From positions 1-7,758 of the forward strand of contig CAJTQH010000074.1 of assembly GCA_910578305.1 (NCBI GenBank): DNA of 7,758 bases, written 5' to 3'. Under the pieces are notes generated by a model. The model was not told where the DNA came from. It saw only the letters and a program-made list of their open reading frames with translations, and ran no database searches. Position 1 is the stretch's first letter. The number at the start of each line of letters is the position of its first letter. The position numbers were made by a program, and so were the translations under genes. Below, in pieces: positions 1-5,000 of the stretch. This stretch comes from an uncultured Muribaculaceae bacterium. Lineage in GTDB: Bacteria; Bacteroidota; Bacteroidia; Bacteroidales; Muribaculaceae.

Positions 1-2
1 CT

Positions 3-41
3 GCTATTGTCAAGGCCGCATATAAATATTTGAATGATTAA
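3..41 (+). CDS. possible C-terminal end of an upstream plus-strand gene (partial)
   Basis: Read from base 3, the frame gives the twelve residues AIVKAAYKYLND and then a TAA stop at 39-41. The other two plus frames also stop within the first 33 bases. The tail has the composition of an ordinary protein C-terminus (helical, Lys/Ala-rich), and it is followed by hairpins that would suit a 3' end. Nothing can be said about function. Twelve codons cannot prove a gene, so this is a weak call made mainly from position and the hairpins downstream. Confidence 0.3.
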   Translation, partial: AIVKAAYKYLND

Positions 42-51
42 TAAAATCTAT

Positions 52-73
52 AACATTAGTGGGTGCTAATGTT
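52..73 (+). terminator. small hairpin, possible part of the end of the upstream transcript
   Basis: AACATTAG (52-59) and CTAATGTT (66-73) form a perfect 8-bp stem with a 6-base loop. It starts 11 bases after the candidate stop codon at 39-41. No proper T-run follows (GTGATAAAAATA), so on its own it would be a weak terminator. It may instead protect a 3' end or mean nothing. Confidence 0.3.
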
Positions 74-85
74 GTGATAAAAATA

Positions 86-135
86 AATAAATGTATAGCA
101 CGTAGGCTGGAAGCCATACGTGCTATACATTTATT
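86..135. terminator. long perfect hairpin, likely bidirectional terminator or REP-like palindrome
   Basis: Bases 86-104 and 117-135 are exact reverse complements (19 bp). Inside, GGCT (105-108) can pair with AGCC (112-115), leaving a single bulged A at 116. The outer stem is A/T-rich, with AATAAAT on one side and ATTTATT on the other, and on the minus strand a T-rich tract (TATTTTTATC) follows. It lies between a possible plus-strand gene end and the 3' end of the minus-strand tRNA-Gln unit, where a shared terminator is expected. The centre AGGCTGGAAGCC resembles the core of dispersed palindromic repeats, so a REP-like element is the alternative. Confidence 0.6.
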
Positions 136-140
136 GGGAT

Positions 141-194
141 AAAAAAAGAGACGGCTATCTGTGTGGGTTGGTGGGTGGAGGGGATAGCCGTCTC
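141..194 (-). terminator. intrinsic terminator of the tRNA-Gln unit
   Basis: On the minus strand GAGACGGCTATC (194 to 183) pairs perfectly with GATAGCCGTCTC (159 to 148), a 12-bp GC-containing stem. Seven T residues follow directly (147 to 141). It starts 20 bases beyond the 3' end of tRNA-Gln, in the right orientation. The 23-base loop is unusually large and strongly strand-biased: C-rich in the transcript and G-rich on the plus strand. Confidence 0.85.
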
Positions 195-214
195 AGGGAG
201 GGGGAAATAAAAAG

Positions 215-285
215 TTGTCTTACCAGGACTCGAACCTAGACAGGCAGAACCAAAAACTGCAGTGCTACCATTACACCATAAGACA
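215..285 (-). tRNA. tRNA-Gln (anticodon UUG)
   Basis: Read on the minus strand this is a complete 71-base cloverleaf. The acceptor TGTCTTA/TAAGACA is 7 bp and perfect, followed by discriminator A. U8 is present. The D stem is GTG/CAC with a TAATGGTAG loop. The anticodon stem is GCAGT/TCTGC around loop TTTTGGT, giving anticodon TTG (plus-strand bases 251-253). The T arm is CTAGG-TTCGAGT-CCTGG with one G-U pair. The innermost anticodon-stem pair is T-T (positions 31/39), a mismatch. The 3' CCA is not encoded. The three-pair D stem and TTTTGGT loop fit bacterial tRNA-Gln. The gene lies between a promoter (327-357) and a terminator (141-194), so it can be transcribed alone, with possible read-through from tyrS. 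Confidence 0.95.
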
Positions 286-322
286 ATCCTGTGCCCAAGC
301 TTGTATATCAAAGCCTAAAGCG

Positions 323-347
323 AGTGCAAATTTAAGCACTTTTTTTT
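323..347 (+). terminator. short hairpin plus T-run facing the plus direction
   Basis: AGTGC (323-327) and GCACT (336-340) form a 5-bp stem with an 8-base loop, followed by T residues through 347. That is the layout of a weak intrinsic terminator for plus-strand transcripts. No plus-strand gene is evident upstream, and it overlaps the -7 element of the tRNA-Gln promoter on the other strand. It could block antisense transcription into tyrS or be a by-product of promoter sequence. Confidence 0.35.
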
Positions 348-357
348 ATCTGTCCAA
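327..357 (-). promoter_or_regulatory. Bacteroidota-type promoter for tRNA-Gln
   Basis: On the minus strand TAAATTTG (334 to 327) matches the Bacteroidota -7 consensus TAnnTTTG exactly. TTG (357 to 355) stands 20 bp upstream, as expected for the -33 element. Transcription would start near base 320, giving a leader of about 35 bases before the mature tRNA 5' end at 285. The promoter lies wholly in the tyrS/tRNA intergenic gap. Confidence 0.7.
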
Positions 358-392
358 GTATTTTGACGATTTTGTGAGTGGTGTGTAGGTAA

Positions 393-1685
393 TCACCTGA
401 CAATGAGTAGATAATAGTTTTTCTTTCCGCGCTGTACGAGGATGTACTTGTCGTTGAGAAGCATGTCGGATGATGCCGGGGCATAGGGGTCGGTGAGTTT
501 TTCTTTGTTGATGCTTACGCCTCCGCCTTGCACCATTTTACGCATTTCGCCTTTGGACGGGAATACGGCTGCTTTGTCGGTAAGGAGGTCGGCCATCTTG
601 ATGCCGTCGGTGATGTCGGCACGGCTCACTTCGAACTGTGGCACGCCTTCCATGACTGCAAGAAGGGTGGCTTCGTCGATGCGGTGCAGTATGTCGCCGG
701 CTTTGTTGCTGAATAGGATCTGTGATGCTTCGACGGCGGCTTCATAGTCGGCGGCTGAGTGTACCATGGTGGTGATTTCTTTGGCCAGACGCTTCTGCAG
801 CGGACGTTGTCCGGGATCGGCTGCCTGCTGTGCTACGAGGTCTTCGACTTCTTCACGTGTGAGTTCGGTGAATATTTTGATGTATTTCTCAGCGTCGGCG
901 TCGGAAACGTTGAGCCAGAACTGATAGAATTTGTATGGCGAAGTGTAGCGCGGATCGAGCCATACGTTGCCGCTTTCGGTCTTGCCGAATTTGCCTCCGT
1001 CGGCTTTGGTGATGAGCGGGCAGGTGAGTGCGTATGCTTCTCCACCGACTGTGCGTCGGATAAGTTCAGTGCCTGTGGTGATGTTGCCCCACTGGTCGGA
1101 GCCTCCGAGCTGGAGTTTGCAGTTTTTCTCACGGTAGAGGTTGAGGAAGTCGTAGCCCTGAACGAGTTGGTATGAGAATTCGGTGAATGACATGCCCTGT
1201 TGGCTTTCGCCCGAAAGACGTTTCTTTACAGAGTCTTTTGCCATCATGTAGTTGACGGTAATGTGCTTGCCTACATCGCGGATGAAATCGAGGAATGAGA
1301 AGTTTTTCATCCAGTCGTAGTTGTTGACCATTTCGGCGGCGTTGGGCGCGTCGCTGTCAAAGTCAAGGAATTTTCCAAGTTGGCGTTTGATGGCTTCCTG
1401 ATTGTGGCGGAGGGTCTCTTCGTCGAGCAGTTTGCGCTCCTGGCTTTTCATGGAGGGGTCGCCGATCATGCCGGTGGCTCCGCCAACGAGGGCGATGGGT
1501 TTGTGTCCTGAGCGCTGGAAGTGCTTGAGTATCATGACGCCTACGAGGTGTCCGATGTGGAGGCTGTCGGCTGTTGGGTCGATGCCGAGATATGCCGTGG
1601 TCATTTCCTTTTTGAGTTGCTCGTCGGTGCCAGGCATCATCTGGTGGATCATGCCTCGCCAGGTAAGTTCTTCAATAAAGTCCAT
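393..1685 (-). CDS. tyrS: tyrosyl-tRNA synthetase
   Basis: Class I aminoacyl-tRNA synthetase that charges tRNA-Tyr with tyrosine using ATP in the cytoplasm. The 430-residue product has the normal length of the bacterial TyrRS family. Visible motifs are the HIGH signature (residues 43-46), the tyrosine-site residues Y172, Q176 and D179, the GGSDQWGN segment (194-201), and KFGKT (232-236), which stands for the KMSKS loop. The last 67 or so residues form an S4-like RNA-binding domain (AVFPSKGEMRKMVQGGGVSIN). I place the start at the ATG giving MDFIEELTWRG, the usual N-terminus. An in-frame ATG 22 codons upstream (base 1751) would add a non-conserved leader and would lie within or upstream of the predicted transcription start. 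It is divergent from the DUF3078 operon and points into tRNA-Gln, 107 bases away, without a clear terminator between. Confidence 0.97.
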   Translation of the reverse strand: MDFIEELTWRGMIHQMMPGTDEQLKKEMTTAYLGIDPTADSLHIGHLVGVMILKHFQRSGHKPIALVGGATGMIGDPSMKSQERKLLDEETLRHNQEAIKRQLGKFLDFDSDAPNAAEMVNNYDWMKNFSFLDFIRDVGKHITVNYMMAKDSVKKRLSGESQQGMSFTEFSYQLVQGYDFLNLYREKNCKLQLGGSDQWGNITTGTELIRRTVGGEAYALTCPLITKADGGKFGKTESGNVWLDPRYTSPYKFYQFWLNVSDADAEKYIKIFTELTREEVEDLVAQQAADPGQRPLQKRLAKEITTMVHSAADYEAAVEASQILFSNKAGDILHRIDEATLLAVMEGVPQFEVSRADITDGIKMADLLTDKAAVFPSKGEMRKMVQGGGVSINKEKLTDPYAPASSDMLLNDKYILVQRGKKNYYLLIVR

Positions 1686-1720
1686 GTTATGAGTATTATT
1701 AGGTTGTGTAAAAAATATGT

Positions 1721-1746
1721 CGACCGCAGGCTTGCGGCTACGGTCG
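1721..1746. repeat. imperfect palindrome in the tyrS leader, REP-like
   Basis: CGACCG (1721-1726) pairs with CGGTCG (1741-1746). Alternatively CCGCA (1724-1728) pairs with TGCGG (1733-1737) around a GGCT tetraloop, extended by CGA/TCG across a six-base bulge. It sits just after the predicted tyrS -7 box, so it overlaps the expected transcription start and the first bases of the leader. The shape, a GC-rich palindrome with a GCAGGCT core, recalls dispersed intergenic repeats, but only one copy is present here. A leader hairpin affecting tyrS expression is another possibility. Confidence 0.4.
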
Positions 1747-1748
1747 TG

Positions 1749-1756
1749 CAAAGGTA
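1749..1756 (-). promoter_or_regulatory. likely -7 element of the tyrS promoter
   Basis: The minus strand reads TACCTTTG, an exact match to the Bacteroidota TAnnTTTG element. It lies 63 bases upstream of the chosen tyrS start codon. No TTG or TTTG is found 19-21 bp further upstream, so the -33 half is weak or absent. The predicted transcript starts around 1742-1744 with a leader of about 57 bases. Confidence 0.55.
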
Positions 1757-1795
1757 GTAATTAATTCGCTAACGGTCATAGTCTTTGGCTTTTTA

Positions 1796-1828
1796 TTTGG
1801 AATTATCCGAATAGAATGACTAAATTTG
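1796..1828 (+). promoter_or_regulatory. Bacteroidota-type promoter for the DUF3078-MATE operon
   Basis: TTTG (1796-1799), 21 bp of spacer, then TAAATTTG (1821-1828), which matches TAnnTTTG exactly. Transcription would start near 1834, leaving about 75 bases of 5' untranslated leader before the ATG at 1910. The leader holds a weak hairpin (1838-1865) followed by seven T residues. Confidence 0.72.
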
Positions 1829-1909
1829 TGGACTGAAACGCCTCATGAGTCTTAGTAGGTGCCGTTTTTTTAGTAACTGTTTAGAAACATCATATAAATT
1901 TATCAGGTT

Positions 1910-3274
1910 ATGTTTGTGATACATCGCGTGGCGGTGGCCTTGGCCATATTGTGTGTGTGTGGAGTGACAATGGCTCAGCGTACGCTGACACCTCGATTTT
2001 CGGTGGCTTATGGAGATACTCTGAACTGGCCTTTGTCGAAGGTGGATTCAATGACGGTAGATCCGTTGCTTATAGAGAGTGAGAAGTTTGACTCTATAAT
2101 ATCCAATCCGAAGCGTGTGCGCAAGGTGCTTGCGGCCGGAAATTTCCGGCCGGTGGTGTTTGACACATATCATTTTCTTGATCCGATAAGTCTGTATCCT
2201 ATTGATAAGGGCGGTTATTTTCAAGAAGCCTACAATTGGCTTGCCGATATGGATGCGAGCGAGCAACTGCTGATGCAAGCCCGTCAGCGTTATGAGGTGG
2301 ACTATCCGTGGCTGGTGCGATACAATCAGGCTCAACTGCCGGAGGTGCCTAAAATCTATAAGGCTTATGTGGATCCTGTGTCGTCGAAAATAAAGGTCGA
2401 AGAGGTGGTGGTGAAGGGCTCTGATGTGACCGGCGATCTGGCAGTGAATGTGGACAAGAAGCGCTGGATACACAGCTTCGATGCCTCGCTTCAGTTTTCA
2501 CAGGCTTATATCTCGCCCAACTGGTATCAGGGCGGCAACAACAACCTGAACATGATAGGCCAGCTGATATATAATGTGAAGCTCAACCAGAAGTTTTATC
2601 CCAAATATCTGTTTGAGGCCACCGTGCAGTACAAGTTGGGCTTCAACAATGCACCCGACGACAGTATACATGCAGTGAATATAACGGAAGATCTGTTTCA
2701 GATCAATGCCACTATGGGTCTGAAGGCTGCGCGCCGATGGTTCTATTCTGCCAATGTGATGTTCAAGACGCAGTTGCTGAACAGTTATCCGACCAATTCG
2801 CGAAATCTGCGTTCGGCGTTTATGTCGCCCGGAGAGCTTAATGTGGGTGTCGGTATGACATATAATTATACGAGCAATAACAAGCGTGTGACTTTCGGAG
2901 CTTCTATATCGCCGCTGTCGTGGAACTTGAAGACGTGTGTTAATTCGCGTATGGATGAAACGCTGTATGACATACCGGCGGGTCGTAAGCTGAAGAATAA
3001 GATCGGTTCGAGCGGTGAGTGCACGCTGTCGTGGAAGGTGGCTTACAATATAGTGTACAACACCCGCCTGTTTGCATTTACGGATTATGACTATGCTTAT
3101 GCCGACTGGGAGCATACGATAGATTTCAATATCAACCGATTCCTGACCACGCGCCTGTATCTGCACATGCGTTACGACACTTCGACTCCGAAGGTAGAGG
3201 GCAGCAGCTGGCATAAATTCCAGTTTAAGGAGATATTCAGCCTGGGATTCGCATATCATTTCGGCACCGTGTAG
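1910..3274 (+). CDS. DUF3078-family protein, probable outer-membrane beta-barrel
   Basis: A 454-residue exported protein. An N-terminal signal peptide (hydrophobic stretch from residue 7, likely cleaved after Ala22 in VTMAQ) is followed by a region of about 160 residues without a recognised fold. From about residue 186 to the end comes a section I recognise as DUF3078-like: a WIHSFDASLQFSQ strand, then NWYQGGNNN (204-212), alternating aromatic/polar strands, FMSPGEL, and a terminal strand ending FAYHFGTV. The many tyrosine- and asparagine-rich amphipathic strands suggest a barrel in the outer membrane, which is inference. The family has no established function. The gene is first in a tight five-gene run: its promoter is at 1796-1828 and the next start codon comes 3 bases after its stop. 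A perfect 20-bp palindrome lies in the coding sequence at 2133-2152. Confidence 0.88.
   Translation: MFVIHRVAVALAILCVCGVTMAQRTLTPRFSVAYGDTLNWPLSKVDSMTVDPLLIESEKFDSIISNPKRVRKVLAAGNFRPVVFDTYHFLDPISLYPIDKGGYFQEAYNWLADMDASEQLLMQARQRYEVDYPWLVRYNQAQLPEVPKIYKAYVDPVSSKIKVEEVVVKGSDVTGDLAVNVDKKRWIHSFDASLQFSQAYISPNWYQGGNNNLNMIGQLIYNVKLNQKFYPKYLFEATVQYKLGFNNAPDDSIHAVNITEDLFQINATMGLKAARRWFYSANVMFKTQLLNSYPTNSRNLRSAFMSPGELNVGVGMTYNYTSNNKRVTFGASISPLSWNLKTCVNSRMDETLYDIPAGRKLKNKIGSSGECTLSWKVAYNIVYNTRLFAFTDYDYAYADWEHTIDFNINRFLTTRLYLHMRYDTSTPKVEGSSWHKFQFKEIFSLGFAYHFGTV
2133..2152. repeat. perfect 20-bp palindrome inside the DUF3078 gene
   Basis: Bases 2133-2142 (CGGCCGGAAA) are followed immediately by their exact reverse complement (TTTCCGGCCG, 2143-2152), with no spacer. 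It encodes part of the segment AAGNFRPV. With no loop it would form a poor RNA hairpin but an ideal two-fold symmetric DNA site. It may be coincidence, since GGCCGG words are common in this sequence. Confidence 0.5.
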
Positions 3275-3277
3275 TCG

Positions 3278-3889
3278 ATGCGCGGTGTGTGGGGCATAGT
3301 GCTGGCGGTGTGTCTGCTCCTGTGGGTGCGGTCGGCTGCGAGTGCGTCGACCCGTGCCGATGCCCTGCCTAAAAAGTCTGTAACTCTTGCCGGTTTTTCA
3401 CTCGATAAGGTGAAGAAGCGAATGAGTGAGATGCCGTTGCGCCATATAGAAGGTGTGTGGCAATTTCGCTCTGAGGGGGTGACTGTGGTGATAGAGCATG
3501 CCGGGTCGGTGACGGCTGACGGTAAGCGTGACGACAGGGATTGCTATCTGATGGTGCTTGCCGAGTCGCCCAACAGGGCCATGCGCCCTGGTACGGTGAT
3601 GGGATATGTGATCCCGTCGGCCGGACGTGGGCGCTATGAGGCCAGAATGTACACCATGGCGGTGGGCTCGACGCTGATGATGCCGAAGCGATTTGATATG
3701 AAACTGGAGGATGGCGATGACGAACTTGTGTTTACACAGCGTCGCGGTGCGCTGTCGGTGAATCTGTGGCGCATGCTGCCGTATCTGTGGCGACATGTGG
3801 TGACGCGCAATCATGAGCCCCACAGGTCGAGAGGATGCGTTAGGGTGTTTCCTGAGCCTGAGCTTCCGTTAGAACCGGTGTATCTCTGA
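3278..3889 (+). CDS. exported protein of unknown function
   Basis: I do not recognise a named family. The 203-residue product begins with a signal peptide (hydrophobic residues 4-17, probable cleavage after Ala23 in the sequence AASAS). The mature part is mainly beta-strand-like. A segment IEGVWQFRSEGVTVVIE starts at residue 57 and resembles the opening strand of small lipocalin-like beta proteins, but that is only a resemblance. The C-terminal third has a Trp/Arg-rich stretch (NLWRMLPYLWRHVV) and then GCVRVFPEPE near residues 186-195. One Cys lies in the mature C-terminal part (187) and one in the middle (near 89), so a disulfide is possible. The start codon is 3 bases after the DUF3078 stop, so the two are almost certainly cotranscribed and perhaps translationally coupled. 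A periplasmic or envelope partner of the DUF3078 protein is a guess from context. Confidence 0.75.
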   Translation: MRGVWGIVLAVCLLLWVRSAASASTRADALPKKSVTLAGFSLDKVKKRMSEMPLRHIEGVWQFRSEGVTVVIEHAGSVTADGKRDDRDCYLMVLAESPNRAMRPGTVMGYVIPSAGRGRYEARMYTMAVGSTLMMPKRFDMKLEDGDDELVFTQRRGALSVNLWRMLPYLWRHVVTRNHEPHRSRGCVRVFPEPELPLEPVYL

Positions 3890-3906
3890 ATAATGCAGGC
3901 GGCAAG

Positions 3907-4398
3907 ATGAGAGATGTAATGAAATATGCGATGATGTGTGTGATGGCGATTGTGGTGTGGCAGTCGGCGATGGCGCAGTCGCGTCAGCGAACCACGCGTT
4001 ACCGGATCGTGGCCGAGCGTGCGGGTGTTTCATTGCCGGCCGATACGTCGGTGGTGACTGATTCGGTGGCGTATCTGACTCTTTCGGGTTATGATAAGCC
4101 TCTGAGGGCTTCGCATGAGGTGTTGTTTGTAAGCAACGCTACGGGCCGTGATGTTGTGTCGGTGTGTCTGGATGTGGTGTATGAGGACATGCAGGGGCGT
4201 CAGTTGCACAGACGCAGATGTGATGTTCCGGCTGATGTTCCGGCCGGAGAGACCAGGCAGATAATAATGCCGACATGGGACAGGCAGCGTTCGTTTTATT
4301 ATAAGGGTTCTACCCGTCCGAAGAGGACAGAGGCGACGGCCTATGAGGTGAGGTGTTCGGTGGTGAGTTATGCTGTGAAAAATCAGATTGAGGATTGA
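3907..4398 (+). CDS. small exported protein of unknown function, probable beta-sandwich
   Basis: The 163-residue product has a signal peptide with likely cleavage after Ala23 (SAMA before QS). An in-frame ATG at 3919 would also leave a workable signal, so the start could be four codons later. The mature domain, roughly residues 65-155, has the pattern of a single beta-sandwich: strands around VLFVSNATGRDVVSVCLDVVY, a turn EDMQGRQ, and an edge strand after VPAGETRQIIMP. This recalls FxLYD-type domains that handle extracellular or envelope proteins, but no diagnostic motif is present, so I give no function. A 12-base tandem duplication at 4221-4244 doubles the residues DVPA. The gene lies 17 bases after the previous stop and 4 bases before the next start, inside the operon. 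Confidence 0.75.
   Translation: MRDVMKYAMMCVMAIVVWQSAMAQSRQRTTRYRIVAERAGVSLPADTSVVTDSVAYLTLSGYDKPLRASHEVLFVSNATGRDVVSVCLDVVYEDMQGRQLHRRRCDVPADVPAGETRQIIMPTWDRQRSFYYKGSTRPKRTEATAYEVRCSVVSYAVKNQIED
4221..4244 (+). repeat. 12-bp perfect tandem duplication
   Basis: TGATGTTCCGGC occurs twice in direct succession (4221-4232 and 4233-4244). The unit is 12 bases, so the frame is kept and the protein gains DVPA-DVPA in a probable surface turn. Identity at every third base suggests a recent slippage event rather than old protein repetition. Confidence 0.85.
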
Positions 4399-4402
4399 GG
4401 TT

Positions 4403-4996
4403 ATGGCGCATCCGATAGACCATATAAGAGAGCGAATTGATATTTCGCCTGAGCAGGAGGCTGCTTTGTGTTCACTCATGCGCAGGCATACATTCCGTCG
4501 TGGTGAAACATTGTCGGCACTGAATGACATCAGGATGTATGTTTTTTTCATTGTTAAAGGTTCGGCGCGTGTGTTTTATCTGCGAGGAAGTAAGGAGCGG
4601 ACGTTTTCTTTTGCGCTCGACGATGAGTTTGTGATGCTGTCGAGGACGCTTATGGACAGGCCTTATAGCCAGATGACCATAGAGTTTCTTGAGCCGACGG
4701 AAGTGATATTTATCCCACTTTCGGATATGCGTACTTTAATGCGTGAGATGGCTGTGTCGCATATCGCTGAAATCTCAACCGTGGTCATGACGGCGTTGCA
4801 TGAACTGACGCTTGTGCTTGAAGAGCGTCTGCTGATGTTTCAGAGCGCATCGGCGGTGGAGCGTTACAATTGGTTTGTGGGGCGTTATCCCAAAATATTG
4901 GAGCGAGCCACAATAACTCAGATAGCATCGTTTCTCGGGGTTACGAAGGAGACCCTTTACCGTATACGTGCGGGAAAATATAAGAGTGGTGAGTAA
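4403..4996 (+). CDS. Crp/Fnr-family transcriptional regulator
   Basis: DNA-binding regulator with an N-terminal cyclic-nucleotide-binding-like beta-roll (about residues 16-115, including RRGETLSALNDIRMYVFFIVKGSARVFYL), a long dimerisation helix (about 120-155) and a short C-terminal helix-turn-helix (about 170-191, ITQIASFLGVTKETLYRIRAG). At 197 residues it is the short form typical of Bacteroidota. The region that in true CRP carries the cAMP-binding Glu and Arg reads DDEFVMLSRTLMDRPYSQM and lacks the canonical FGE...PR residues, so cAMP binding is unlikely and the signal is unknown. I chose ATG 4403, four bases after the previous stop; an in-frame TTG at 4388 would overlap the upstream gene and is less likely. 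It sits immediately before a MATE transporter and may control the operon in response to the exported compound or to a stress. That role is inferred. Confidence 0.9.
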   Translation: MAHPIDHIRERIDISPEQEAALCSLMRRHTFRRGETLSALNDIRMYVFFIVKGSARVFYLRGSKERTFSFALDDEFVMLSRTLMDRPYSQMTIEFLEPTEVIFIPLSDMRTLMREMAVSHIAEISTVVMTALHELTLVLEERLLMFQSASAVERYNWFVGRYPKILERATITQIASFLGVTKETLYRIRAGKYKSGE

Positions 4997-5000
4997 GAAA

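Noticed and set aside
7..32. Possible promoter: TTG at 7-9 with AATATTTG at 25-32
   Set aside because: The spacing is 15 bp rather than 19-21, the -7 element has a mismatch, and no gene follows on the plus strand.
123..311. A 62-codon minus-strand frame over the tRNA-Gln region
   Set aside because: It reads straight through the tRNA and its terminator, so it cannot be a real protein gene.
759..1175. A 138-codon open frame on the plus strand opposite tyrS
   Set aside because: Mirror frame of a highly conserved gene; the translation has no recognisable domain and the tyrS assignment on the other strand is certain.
1686..1909. Possible T-box or other riboswitch before tyrS or the DUF3078 operon
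   Set aside because: The predicted leaders are only about 57 and 75 bases long and show none of the conserved boxes of known riboswitch classes.
2498..3259. A 253-codon open frame on the minus strand inside the DUF3078 gene
   Set aside because: It is antisense to a gene with a signal peptide and recognisable domain; its translation is rich in Arg, His and Ile in the way of antisense frames, shows no motif, and no promoter precedes it.
4388..4402. TTG at 4388 as the start of the Crp/Fnr gene
   Set aside because: It would overlap the previous gene and add five non-conserved residues; the ATG at 4403 fits the 4-base spacing also seen before the MATE gene.
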